From: Streptomyces sp. MMG1533
Lineage (GTDB): Bacteria > Actinomycetota > Actinomycetes > Streptomycetales > Streptomycetaceae
Assembly: GCF_001279775.1 (NCBI RefSeq)
Contig: NZ_LGDG01000040.1
Location: 1-12,990, forward strand
DNA: 12,990 nt
Reading direction: 5' to 3'
The notes beneath the pieces were generated by a model, which had not been told where the DNA came from, made no database searches, and saw nothing but the letters and a program-made list of their open reading frames with translations. The position numbers and the translations under genes were made by a program. Every line of letters begins with the position of its first letter. The stretch's first letter is position 1. Below, piece after piece: positions 1 through 6,265 of the stretch.

Positions 1-9
1 CATCCGGAT

Positions 10-66
10 CGGGGGGGCACGGGGGAAACGGGGGGCACGGGGGAAAACGGGGGGGCACGGGGGGAA
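10..66. repeat. Three 19-nt G-rich tandem repeats
   Basis: Three consecutive 19-nt units (10-28, 29-47, 48-66) each read C, a run of 6-7 G, CAC, a run of 5-6 G, then 2-4 A. The third unit runs directly into the left arm of the hairpin at 64-113. The plus strand has six G-runs of five or more, so it could form G-quadruplexes. The array lies downstream of whatever gene sits left of the window. Unit lengths were read by eye. Confidence 0.85.
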
Positions 67-113
67 GCGGGGGCGTGGAGTCCCATCTGGGTCGGGCTCC
101 ACGCCCCCGCTTC
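64..113. terminator. Strong perfect hairpin, probable terminator of the gene left of the window
   Basis: A perfect 17-bp inverted repeat (GAAGCGGGGGCGTGGAG at 64-80 pairs with 97-113) encloses a 16-nt loop. There is no clear T-run after it, which is common for Streptomyces hairpin terminators. No gene is visible to its left inside the window, so the transcript it ends, or shields against, is inferred. The perfect symmetry means it could act in both directions. Confidence 0.75.
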
Positions 114-417
114 ATGTTCGGCGCCCGGCCGTACCACAGTGCCCCGGTGTACGCCCAGACCGCCTCGGCGCACGCCGTGGTTGAACAGTTGAGCTGTGGA
201 GCCCTCTGAGGGATGGAAACCCCACGAAGTTGGGTAAAAACCCTGTGGCGGCGCCACAGTTCATGATTCCCTCTAAATCACCAACTCGGCCTCTCGGACG
301 CCCCGCGGAACCCTCCTGACACTTCCGACTGGGGACACCGGGCCGAATCCCCCGGTGCCGACCCGGGTGCGCCTGACCCACACCTCCCTTTCTTTGCGTT
401 GCTAGCGGAGCCGACCC
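114..417. other. Intergenic leader/promoter region with local dyads, no gene seen
   Basis: This 304-nt stretch holds no credible coding frame. Its middle is less G/C-rich than the surroundings (a TTGGGTAAAAACCC segment at 230-243) and contains short dyads: CTGTGGC/GCCACAG at 243-249 and 253-259 with a 3-nt loop, GGGT/ACCC at 232-235 and 240-243, and a longer-range GAGGGA/TCCCTC pair at 208-213 and 268-273. I could not match it to any riboswitch consensus I know. It presumably holds the promoter and 5' leader of the DUF2617 gene, but no clear -35/-10 pair stands out. Confidence 0.5.
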
Positions 418-975
418 ATGCTCACGACCCTGAAGACCTCATACACCGACACGCGCGCGGCCGATCTCGCCTGGGCCCTGGGGCGCGAGCCGCTCCCGGC
501 CCTGGCCACGCTCGACCTGGAACTGGCGGGCGCAAAGCTTCAGTTGAGGCTTCTCGGCGCATCCCACCAGGTCCTCCTGGAGGAGGACCGGGGCAGCTGT
601 TCGGAGACGGTCGCGTGCATCCCGGGCAGCAGCACACCGCTCCCGCTGGGCGTGGCCAAGCGGGTGGGCGACTGGGAGTACGAGTTCGCGGCCCGGGTCG
701 AGGCCCTCTCGCCCGGCTCCTTCGAGGGCCGCGCCCAGGAGTTGCTGGCCCTGGTCTCCGACCACCCGAACGGCCTGGCGGGCGTCTTCCCCGGCAGCCC
801 GCACGCCTTCACGGCACTGCTGGCCCAGCGTCACGAGGGGCAGGTGCACTGGCGGACCTGGCACGCGTACCCGCAGGACGGGCAGTTGGTGGCGACCAGG
901 ACACGGGTGGGGGTGCGACTTCCTGCGGCCCAACTCGGCCCGCGCCAGGCGCGTCTGAGTCCGTCCGGCGTCTGA
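418..975 (+). CDS. DUF2617 family protein
   Basis: A 185-residue protein of unknown function, recognised as DUF2617 (an actinobacterial family) by overall sequence, including an N-terminal LAWALGREPLPALATLDLEL block and a central GDWEYEFAARVE block. I see no signal peptide, membrane segment or catalytic motif. The ATG at 418 follows GGAG at 407-410 with 7 nt spacing, which fixes the start. It ends about 100 nt before the spermidine-synthase-like gene; from memory DUF2617 genes often sit beside membrane SpeE homologues in actinobacteria, suggesting a shared but undefined process. The last ten or so residues are poorly conserved-looking. Family assignment is from memory, not a search. Confidence 0.85.
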   Translation: MLTTLKTSYTDTRAADLAWALGREPLPALATLDLELAGAKLQLRLLGASHQVLLEEDRGSCSETVACIPGSSTPLPLGVAKRVGDWEYEFAARVEALSPGSFEGRAQELLALVSDHPNGLAGVFPGSPHAFTALLAQRHEGQVHWRTWHAYPQDGQLVATRTRVGVRLPAAQLGPRQARLSPSGV

Positions 976-1022
976 GGATCGAAATACGACCCAAACACCG
1001 GGTGCTCAACTGACCGCGAGTT

Positions 1023-1034
1023 CCACACGTGTGG
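1023..1034. promoter_or_regulatory. Perfect 12-bp palindrome upstream of the spermidine synthase gene
   Basis: CCACACGTGTGG is a perfect palindrome centred about 45 nt before the GTG start at 1074. If the gene is leaderless with a -10 at 1062-1067, the palindrome covers or lies just upstream of the -35 region, a position suited to an operator. I cannot assign it to a known regulator. Confidence 0.4.
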
Positions 1035-1061
1035 GTGACGAAGCGTGCCGCGGCAGTGACG

Positions 1062-1067
1062 TAACGT
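1062..1067 (+). promoter_or_regulatory. Putative -10 box (TAACGT) for the leaderless spermidine synthase gene
   Basis: TAACGT fits the actinobacterial TAnnnT -10 pattern and ends 6 nt before the GTG at 1074. No Shine-Dalgarno precedes that GTG, so a leaderless transcript starting at the GTG is inferred. The hexamer sits inside a small dyad, GACGT-A-ACGTC (1058-1068). A convincing -35 was not found. Confidence 0.5.
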
Positions 1068-1073
1068 CGCAGC

Positions 1074-2711
1074 GTGATCGAACCGCACGCGCCCGCCCCG
1101 CCCGGCACCCCGCCGCCCGGGGCGGACCCCGCGCGGCTGCCCGTCCGCCCCGGCACGGGCCGGTTCTTCGTCCTCGCCTGCGTCTTCGTCTGCGCGGCCT
1201 GCGGGCTCGTGTACGAACTCGAACTCGTCGCCCTCGCCACGTATCTGATCGGCGACTCGGTCACCCAGGCGTCCGTCGTCCTGTCCGTCATGGTCTTCGC
1301 GATGGGCATCGGCTCGCTCGCCGCCAAACGGCTGCGGTGGCGGGCGGCGGCCGCCTTCGGCGCGGTGGAGGCGGCGCTCGCCCTGGTCGGCGGGTGCAGC
1401 GCGATGGCCCTGTACGCCGTCTTCGCCTGGACCGGCGACTGGGGCGGCCTGTGGGCGAGCGGTCCCCGCTGCCTCCTGGTCGCCTTCTCCCTGGCCATCG
1501 GCCTGTTGATCGGCGCCGAGGTCCCGCTGCTGATGGAGCTGATCCAGCGCATCCGGCGCCAGGACGCGGGCGGCGCGGTGGCCGACCTGTTCGCGGCGGA
1601 CTACGTGGGCGCACTGGTCGGCGGGCTGGCCTTCCCCTTCCTTCTGCTCCCCCTCCTCGGCCAGTTGACCGGCGCGCTCCTCACCGGCACGGTCAACCTG
1701 ATCGCCGGCGGGGCGCTCGTCCTCGGCCTGTTCCGCCGCGACCTGACCCGCCGCGCCCGCTGGTTCCTGCTGCTCGGCAACGTGGCCGTGTTCGTCGTCC
1801 TCGCCACGGCCGCCGTACTCGTCGACGACTTCGAACAGGCCGCGCGGCAGGCGGTGTACGGCCAGGACGTACGGGTCGCACTGCAGAGCGACGTCCAGGA
1901 GATCGTCCTCACCGGCGGCACCGACGGCCGCCCCCTCGACCTCTTCCTCGACGGCCGTCTGCGCGTCAGCGGCCGCGACGAGCACCGCTACCACGAGGCC
2001 CTGGTCCACCCCGCGATGAACGGCCCGCACGCGCGCGTGCTCATCCTCGGCGGCGGCGACGGACTGGCCGCCCGCGAGGTGCTGCGGTACGACGGCGTAC
2101 GCCGGGTCGACGTCGTCGAACTCGACGAGGCGGTCGTCCGGCTGGCCCGCCGCGACCCGGCGCTCGCCGAGCTCAACGGCCACGTCTACGGCGACCCGCG
2201 CGTCCACGTGACGACCGCGGACGCCTTCCACTGGCTGCGCGGGGCGCCGCCCGCGACGTACGACGTGGTGATCGCGGACCTGCCCGACCCGGGCATCACC
2301 GCGAGCACGAAGCTGTACTCGCAGGAGTTCTACGGTCTCGCGCGGCAGACGCTCGCCGACGGCGGCCGGCTGGCCGTGCACGCCGGCCCGGTCGCCTCCC
2401 GCCCACGCGCCTTCTGGACCGTGGAGACGACCATGCGCGCGGCCGGCCTCCGTACCGCCCCCTACTGCGTCGGCGGCCGCGACTCCGGCTTCGCCGCGGG
2501 CCCCGACCGCTCGGCCGGCGCGTCGAGAGCCCCGCACGACTGGGGGTTCGTGCTCGCGGCGCCGGGGCAGCGGCCGGAGCTGCGGCCGGACCCTTCCGGG
2601 CCGCGTCCGCGGACGATGACGCAGGCGACTCTCGCGGCGGCAGCGCGGGCCGCCGCGGGGGGCAGGATCAGGGGGTTGCCGGCTTCGACGCTGGTGCATC
2701 CGCGGTACTGA
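1074..2711 (+). CDS. speE: Membrane-anchored spermidine synthase-like protein (polyamine aminopropyltransferase family)
   Basis: A 545-residue two-part protein. A Pro-rich cytoplasmic start (1-30) leads into about seven hydrophobic helices (roughly 31-56, 66-87, 93-117, 131-157, 172-196, 199-220, 229-250). The C-terminal half is a SpeE-type aminopropyltransferase fold: [12 protein letters not shown] around 302-313, the SAM/dcSAM motif GGGDG at 326-330, the acidic ELD at 349-351, and ADLPDP at 401-406, where D402 matches the usual catalytic Asp. LYSQEFY at 414-420 is also family-typical. By homology it would transfer an aminopropyl group from decarboxylated SAM to a diamine, but the membrane half is unexplained and the true substrate is uncertain. 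The GTG start at 1074 has no ribosome site and a TAACGT box 6 nt upstream. No speD is visible nearby. Confidence 0.85.
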   Translation: MIEPHAPAPPGTPPPGADPARLPVRPGTGRFFVLACVFVCAACGLVYELELVALATYLIGDSVTQASVVLSVMVFAMGIGSLAAKRLRWRAAAAFGAVEAALALVGGCSAMALYAVFAWTGDWGGLWASGPRCLLVAFSLAIGLLIGAEVPLLMELIQRIRRQDAGGAVADLFAADYVGALVGGLAFPFLLLPLLGQLTGALLTGTVNLIAGGALVLGLFRRDLTRRARWFLLLGNVAVFVVLATAAVLVDDFEQAARQAVYGQDVRVALQSDVQEIVLTGGTDGRPLDLFLDGRLRVSGRDEHRYHEALVHPAMNGPHARVLILGGGDGLAAREVLRYDGVRRVDVVELDEAVVRLARRDPALAELNGHVYGDPRVHVTTADAFHWLRGAPPATYDVVIADLPDPGITASTKLYSQEFYGLARQTLADGGRLAVHAGPVASRPRAFWTVETTMRAAGLRTAPYCVGGRDSGFAAGPDRSAGASRAPHDWGFVLAAPGQRPELRPDPSGPRPRTMTQATLAAAARAAAGGRIRGLPASTLVHPRY

Positions 2712-2774
2712 GGGGGCCGGCGCCGACGCGCGGTCACTTTCGACCAACGAGGGTGCACGACGACGCTCACTGGG

Positions 2775-2780
2775 TAGTCT
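2775..2780 (+). promoter_or_regulatory. Putative -10 box (TAGTCT) for the leaderless CoxG-like gene
   Basis: TAGTCT fits TAnnnT and ends 8 nt before the ATG at 2789. The stretch between has no Shine-Dalgarno-like purine run, so transcription probably starts at or next to the ATG. The -35 is not obvious. Confidence 0.45.
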
Positions 2781-2788
2781 CGGCTGAC

Positions 2789-3598
2789 ATGGAGCATGAG
2801 GTGTTCGTTCCGGTTCCGGTCGATCGGCTCAGGGAGGCGCTGGCCGACCCCGCGCGGGTCGCCCGGGCGGTTCCCGGGCTCCAGCAGGACGCCGGTGCCG
2901 AGCCCGTCGCGGGGCGGCTGAAGGTGCGCGTCGGCAGCCACTCCATCACCTACCGCGGCTCGGTACGCGTCTTGGGGAAGGACGACGGTTCGTACGCCGT
3001 CGAGGGCGACGCCGTCGAGACGCGCGGCACCGGTGCGGTCAAGCTCGCGCTCACCCTTCGCCTCCGGGACACGGACGGCGGCTCCGGTGCCACGGTGATC
3101 TTCGACGGTACGGCTTCGGCGGACGGCCGCGTCACGGAGCTCCCGCAGGATGCGGTGGCCTCGGCGGTGGCGCGGCTGCTGAGCCGGTTCGCGGAGAACC
3201 TGGGGGCTGCGGCGGAGGAGCCGGAGGCGGCGCAGGAGCCGGAGGCCGCGCCCGAGCAGGAAGCGCCGCAGGCAGCTCCCGGGCAGGAAGCGCCGGAGGC
3301 AGCTCCCGAGCCCGGCTCCGTCTTCGAGACCGAGGTTCCCCCGCCCTCTCTGTCGCACGCCTCCGAGAACCCCGCCGAGCCCGTCGAACCGCCTGCCGAG
3401 GCGGCGCACGCGCGGCGGACGATGATCGGGCGCAGTGCGGAGGAGGTCGACCACGCGCCGCCGCGGGGCCGGTACGCGCCGGTTCCCGCGCCGCACACCG
3501 CGGGGGCCGACTCGGCGCTGCGGTGGGCGGCACCGGCGGCGGCGTTGGTGCTGGCTTCGGCGATCGTGGTGGGGCGGGCGTTGCGCAGGCGCCGCTGA
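2789..3598 (+). CDS. SRPBCC (CoxG-like) protein with acidic Pro/Ala linker and C-terminal membrane anchor
   Basis: A 269-residue protein. Residues 1-140 look like the CoxG/SRPBCC lipid- or ligand-binding fold: an EHEVFVPVPVDRLREALADP start, ARAVPGLQQ, a central GSYAVEGDAVETRGTGAVK strand region, and an Ala-rich C-terminal helix DAVASAVARLLSRFAENL. Residues 141-240 are low-complexity Glu/Pro/Ala, including a 9-residue duplication (QEAPQAAPG, QEAPEAAPE) encoded by a 27-nt repeat. A single hydrophobic helix (about 245-262) followed by basic residues ends the protein, so it is probably tail-anchored with the domain in the cytoplasm. The ATG at 2789 was preferred over the much longer upstream open frame because that frame overlaps the spermidine synthase gene and the family domain begins here. 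Ligand unknown; nothing nearby suggests CO dehydrogenase. Confidence 0.8.
   Translation: MEHEVFVPVPVDRLREALADPARVARAVPGLQQDAGAEPVAGRLKVRVGSHSITYRGSVRVLGKDDGSYAVEGDAVETRGTGAVKLALTLRLRDTDGGSGATVIFDGTASADGRVTELPQDAVASAVARLLSRFAENLGAAAEEPEAAQEPEAAPEQEAPQAAPGQEAPEAAPEPGSVFETEVPPPSLSHASENPAEPVEPPAEAAHARRTMIGRSAEEVDHAPPRGRYAPVPAPHTAGADSALRWAAPAAALVLASAIVVGRALRRRR
3256..3309 (+). repeat. 27-nt in-frame tandem duplication in the CoxG-like gene
   Basis: Two adjacent 27-nt copies (3256-3282 and 3283-3309), each with GCAGGAAGCGCCG and AGGCAGCTCCCG, differ at two positions. They encode two 9-residue Gln/Glu-Ala-Pro units in the flexible linker and look like slippage or local duplication. Confidence 0.85.
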
Positions 3599-3641
3599 AC
3601 GCGGGTACCGCTTGCCCGACACGCCCCCTTGATCAGCCCAG

Positions 3642-3647
3642 TAGGGT
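3642..3647 (+). promoter_or_regulatory. Putative -10 box (TAGGGT) for the leaderless galM-like gene
   Basis: TAGGGT fits TAnnnT and ends 6 nt before the GTG at 3654. The intervening CATCAC gives no ribosome site, so a leaderless start is inferred. Confidence 0.5.
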
Positions 3648-3653
3648 CATCAC

Positions 3654-4442
3654 GTGAGTAACGAAGACATCACGCTGACCGCGGGCGACGCGGAAGTGAC
3701 CGTGCAGCCGGGGAACGGCGGCCGGGTGGGAGGGCTCCGCGTCGGCGGGGTCGAACTCCTGCGCCAGGGCGACCGTTTCGGCTGCTTCCCGATGGTTCCC
3801 TGGTGCGGCCGGATCAGGGACGGCCGGTTCCGGGACGGCGCGACCGTCCACCAGCTGCCGCTCAACTCCCCGCCGCACGCCATCCACGGCACCGTGCGCG
3901 ACGGCGCCTGGCGCACGGCCCGCGTCACGGAGGACGAGGCGGTCATCACGTACGACCTGGTCGAGCCGTGGCCCTACACGGGCCGTGTCACCCAGGTCGT
4001 CGCCCTCACCGAGGACGCCCTGACACTGACCATGTCCGTGGAGACGTACGACTCCTCCTTCCCGGCCCAGATCGGCTGGCACCCGTGGTTCAACCGGAAC
4101 CTGGGACAGGAGGACGCACGACTGGACTTCGACGCCGCCTGGCAGGAGGAGCGCGGCGAGGACCACCTGCCCACCGGCGACCGTCTCGACCCGAAGCCCG
4201 GCCCCTGGGACGACTGCTTCGGCATGCCCGGCGGTGTCGACGTCACGCTCACCTGGCCGGGGCAGCTGGAGCTGAAGGTGGCCAGTCGCGAGGAGTGGGT
4301 CGTGGTGTACGACGAGCAGGAGGCCGCCGTGTGTGTGGAGCCGCAGACCGGGCCGCCCAACGGGCTGAACACGCTGCCGCGCCTGGTCACGCCGTTGGAG
4401 CCGCTCGAAGCCGCGACCACCTGGACTTGGCGCCGCCTCTAA
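3654..4442 (+). CDS. galM: Aldose 1-epimerase family protein
   Basis: A 262-residue cytoplasmic protein of the GalM beta-sandwich family, which interconverts alpha and beta anomers of aldoses. Landmarks in order: FPMVPWCGRIRDGRF (R53), HAIHGTVRD (H79 in the HG motif), GWHPWFNRNL (H143), DDCFG (D187) and VEPQTGPPNGLN, where E229 matches the catalytic base and H143 the catalytic acid. It is near the short end of the family. The GTG at 3654 is chosen because the family start (a beta strand at TLTAGDAEVTV) follows directly and a -10 box lies 6 nt upstream. Its sugar is not predictable; the family also includes glucose-6-phosphate epimerases. The TAA stop is part of a TAAGCT box for pyrE. Confidence 0.88.
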   Translation: MSNEDITLTAGDAEVTVQPGNGGRVGGLRVGGVELLRQGDRFGCFPMVPWCGRIRDGRFRDGATVHQLPLNSPPHAIHGTVRDGAWRTARVTEDEAVITYDLVEPWPYTGRVTQVVALTEDALTLTMSVETYDSSFPAQIGWHPWFNRNLGQEDARLDFDAAWQEERGEDHLPTGDRLDPKPGPWDDCFGMPGGVDVTLTWPGQLELKVASREEWVVVYDEQEAAVCVEPQTGPPNGLNTLPRLVTPLEPLEAATTWTWRRL

Positions 4443-4445
4443 GCT
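4440..4445 (+). promoter_or_regulatory. Putative -10 box (TAAGCT) for pyrE, overlapping the galM stop codon
   Basis: TAAGCT fits TAnnnT and ends 7 nt before the pyrE ATG at 4453. Its first three bases are the stop codon of the upstream epimerase gene. The GGCAGG between them is too close to the ATG to be a good ribosome site, so a leaderless pyrE mRNA is likely, although translation after termination of galM is possible too. Confidence 0.45.
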
Positions 4446-4452
4446 GGCAGGC

Positions 4453-5025
4453 ATGAGTGACGTCAACGGAGTAATGCCGTCAGGCACACGCGGCGAGCTG
4501 CTGCAGCAGATCAAGGACAAGGCCGTGGTGCACGGCAAGGTGACCCTGTCGTCGGGTCTCGAGGCCGACTACTACGTCGACCTTCGGCGCATCACCCTTG
4601 ACGGCGAGGCCGCCCCGCTGGTGGGTCAGGTGCTGCTGGACCTGACCGCCGATCTCGAGTTCGACGCCGTCGGCGGGCTGACCATGGGCGCCGACCCGGT
4701 GGCCGCGTCGATGCTGCACGCGGCCGCCGCCCGCGGGAAGCGGCTGGACGCCTTCGTCGTGCGGAAGGCCGCGAAGGCGCACGGGTTGCAGCGGCGCGTG
4801 GAGGGCCCGGAGATCGCGGGCCGCCGGGTTCTGGTCGTCGAGGACACCTCCACCACCGGTGGCTCCCCGCTGACCGCCGTGGAGGCCGTGCGCGAGGCGG
4901 GCGCGGAGGTCGTCGCCGTGGCGACGATCGTCGACCGGGCGACCGGGGCCGCGGAGAAGATCGAGCAGGGTGCGGGTGTGCCGTACCTCTTCGCGTACTC
5001 GAAGGACGAGCTCGGTCTGGACTGA
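4453..5025 (+). CDS. pyrE: Orotate phosphoribosyltransferase
   Basis: A 190-residue cytoplasmic enzyme of de novo pyrimidine synthesis: orotate + PRPP gives OMP + diphosphate. The PRPP-binding signature VLVVEDTSTTGGSPLTAVEA (about 127-144) is intact with its acidic pair E130-D131. The flexible catalytic loop is recognisable at RKAAKAHGLQRRVEG (104-118), and GGLTMGADPVAASM (74-87) is the usual glycine-rich block. Length is normal for bacterial PyrE. It begins 10 nt after the epimerase stop, probably from its own leaderless promoter, and is followed by a 147-nt gap before fba. No other pyrimidine gene is in the window. The last residues (SKDELGLD) match a typical family ending. Confidence 0.95.
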   Translation: MSDVNGVMPSGTRGELLQQIKDKAVVHGKVTLSSGLEADYYVDLRRITLDGEAAPLVGQVLLDLTADLEFDAVGGLTMGADPVAASMLHAAAARGKRLDAFVVRKAAKAHGLQRRVEGPEIAGRRVLVVEDTSTTGGSPLTAVEAVREAGAEVVAVATIVDRATGAAEKIEQGAGVPYLFAYSKDELGLD

Positions 5026-5172
5026 TCCGGCCGGTTGTCCACAGGCTGGGCACGGGGGAGGGACCATCCGGCCAAGTCTGGAAAGATGGGGCCGACGATG
5101 ACGTCACCCCCAAGGTCTAGGTCAGGGCCGTAGGACGCAGAACCCAACCCGCACATACCAAGGAGCGGACAG
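5026..5172. promoter_or_regulatory. pyrE-fba intergenic region with fba leader and ribosome site
   Basis: It contains an 8-bp palindrome CCGGCCGG (5027-5034) just after the pyrE stop, a second CCGGCC about 40 nt later, and the palindrome TGACGTCA (5099-5106). AAGGAG ending at 5165 is a strong Shine-Dalgarno for fba, with about 7 nt to the ATG at 5173. fba is therefore led, unlike the genes before it. I could not pick a confident -35/-10 pair, and no clear terminator for pyrE is seen. Confidence 0.45.
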
Positions 5173-6204
5173 ATGCCCATCGCAACCCCCGAGGTCTACA
5201 ACGAGATGCTCGACCGGGCGAAGGCAGGCAAGTTCGCCTACCCGGCCATCAATGTGACCTCCTCCCAGACCCTGCACGCGGCCCTGCGCGGCTTCGCGGA
5301 GGCGGAGAGCGACGGCATCATCCAGATCTCGACGGGTGGCGCCGAGTTCCTGGGCGGTCAGCACAACAAGGACATGGTGACCGGCTCGGTCGCCCTGGCC
5401 GAGTTCGCGCACATCGTCGCCAAGAAGTACGACATCACGGTCGCCCTGCACACGGACCACTGCCCGAAGGACAAGCTCGACGGGTACGTACGCCCGCTGC
5501 TGGCCGTCTCCGAGGAGCGCGTCGCCCGCGGCGAGAACCCGCTGTTCCAGTCGCACATGTGGGACGGCTCGGCCGAGACCCTGGCCGACAACCTGTCCAT
5601 CGCCCAGGAGCTCCTGGAGCGCGCCCGCGCCGCCAAGATCATCCTCGAGGTGGAGATCACCCCGACCGGCGGCGAGGAGGACGGCGTCTCGCACGAGATC
5701 AACGACTCCCTGTACACGACGGTCGACGACGCGGTGCGTACGGTCGAGGCCCTCGGCCTCGGCGAGAAGGGCCGCTACCTGCTGGCCGCGTCCTTCGGCA
5801 ACGTCCACGGCGTGTACAAGCCGGGCAACGTGGTCCTGCGTCCCGACCTGCTGAAGGACCTCAACGAGGGCATCGCCGCCAAGTACGGCAAGCCGGCCGG
5901 CTCCCAGCCGTTCGACTTCGTCTTCCACGGCGGCTCCGGCTCCACCCCGGAGGAGATCGCGACCGCGCTGGAGAACGGCGTCGTCAAGATGAACATCGAC
6001 ACCGACACGCAGTACGCCTTCACGCGCCCGGTCGTCGACCACATGTTCCGCAACTACGACGGCGTCCTGAAGGTCGACGGCGAGGTCGGCTCCAAGAAGA
6101 CCTATGACCCGCGCACCTGGGGCAAGCTGGCCGAGGCCGGCATGGCCGCGCGCGTCGTCGAGGCCTGCGGGAACCTGCGCTCCAGCGGCACGAAGATCAA
6201 GTAA
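5173..6204 (+). CDS. fba: Class II (zinc) fructose-bisphosphate aldolase
   Basis: A 343-residue glycolytic/gluconeogenic enzyme that reversibly cleaves fructose 1,6-bisphosphate to DHAP and glyceraldehyde 3-phosphate. It is the long class IIA type, as in E. coli FbaA. The metal and active-site motifs are all present: HTDHC (D95, H96), LEVEITPTGGEEDG (E161), SFGNVHGVYKPGNV (H212), VFHGGSGS (H252) and KMNIDTDTQYAFTRPV (N274, D276). The start is fixed by a strong Shine-Dalgarno (AAGGAG ending at 5165) and by the family N-terminus (TPEVYNEMLDRAKAGKFAYPAINV). It ends 14 nt before a strong hairpin terminator, so it is most likely monocistronic. Nothing unusual is seen. Confidence 0.97.
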   Translation: MPIATPEVYNEMLDRAKAGKFAYPAINVTSSQTLHAALRGFAEAESDGIIQISTGGAEFLGGQHNKDMVTGSVALAEFAHIVAKKYDITVALHTDHCPKDKLDGYVRPLLAVSEERVARGENPLFQSHMWDGSAETLADNLSIAQELLERARAAKIILEVEITPTGGEEDGVSHEINDSLYTTVDDAVRTVEALGLGEKGRYLLAASFGNVHGVYKPGNVVLRPDLLKDLNEGIAAKYGKPAGSQPFDFVFHGGSGSTPEEIATALENGVVKMNIDTDTQYAFTRPVVDHMFRNYDGVLKVDGEVGSKKTYDPRTWGKLAEAGMAARVVEACGNLRSSGTKIK

Positions 6205-6218
6205 CCCCTGCGCGATTG

Positions 6219-6252
6219 CAGCGAGCCCGGTGCCACGGCACCGGGCTCGCTG
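6219..6252 (+). terminator. Rho-independent-type hairpin after fba
   Basis: A perfect 16-bp inverted repeat (CAGCGAGCCCGGTGCC at 6219-6234 pairs with 6237-6252), with only AC between the arms, begins 14 nt after the fba stop. The tail is TATACC rather than a T-run. The right arm abuts the presumed -10 box of the next gene. Confidence 0.85.
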
Positions 6253-6258
6253 TATACC
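6253..6258 (+). promoter_or_regulatory. Putative -10 box (TATACC) for the MFS gene
   Basis: TATACC is close to TATAAT and ends 7 nt before the ATG at 6266. A matching -35 would fall inside the fba terminator hairpin (around 6229-6235). A GGGG just before the ATG is too close to be a normal ribosome site, so a leaderless start is plausible but less clear than for the upstream genes. Confidence 0.4.
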
Positions 6259-6265
6259 TGGGGCC

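Noticed and set aside
200..290. Known riboswitch (TPP, cobalamin, ydaO-type, guanidine) upstream of DUF2617
   Set aside because: The hallmark conserved strings of these classes are not present in order; only generic hairpins remain.
112..381. 89-codon minus-strand frame in the first intergenic region
   Set aside because: No recognisable protein features; it reads through the hairpins described there and its upstream context has no convincing ribosome site.
831..2747. 638-codon minus-strand open frame opposite the spermidine synthase gene
   Set aside because: Antisense shadow of a GC-rich gene: no domain, Arg/Glu/Gly-biased, no ribosome site of note.
1031..2788. Long open frame continuing upstream of the CoxG-like protein
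   Set aside because: It overlaps the spermidine synthase gene in another frame, is Arg/Pro-rich as expected for a GC-rich shadow frame, and the SRPBCC domain begins cleanly at the ATG 2789.
5099..5106. TGACGTCA palindrome as an fba operator
   Set aside because: An 8-bp palindrome is expected by chance in GC-rich intergenic DNA and no second copy or promoter alignment supports it.
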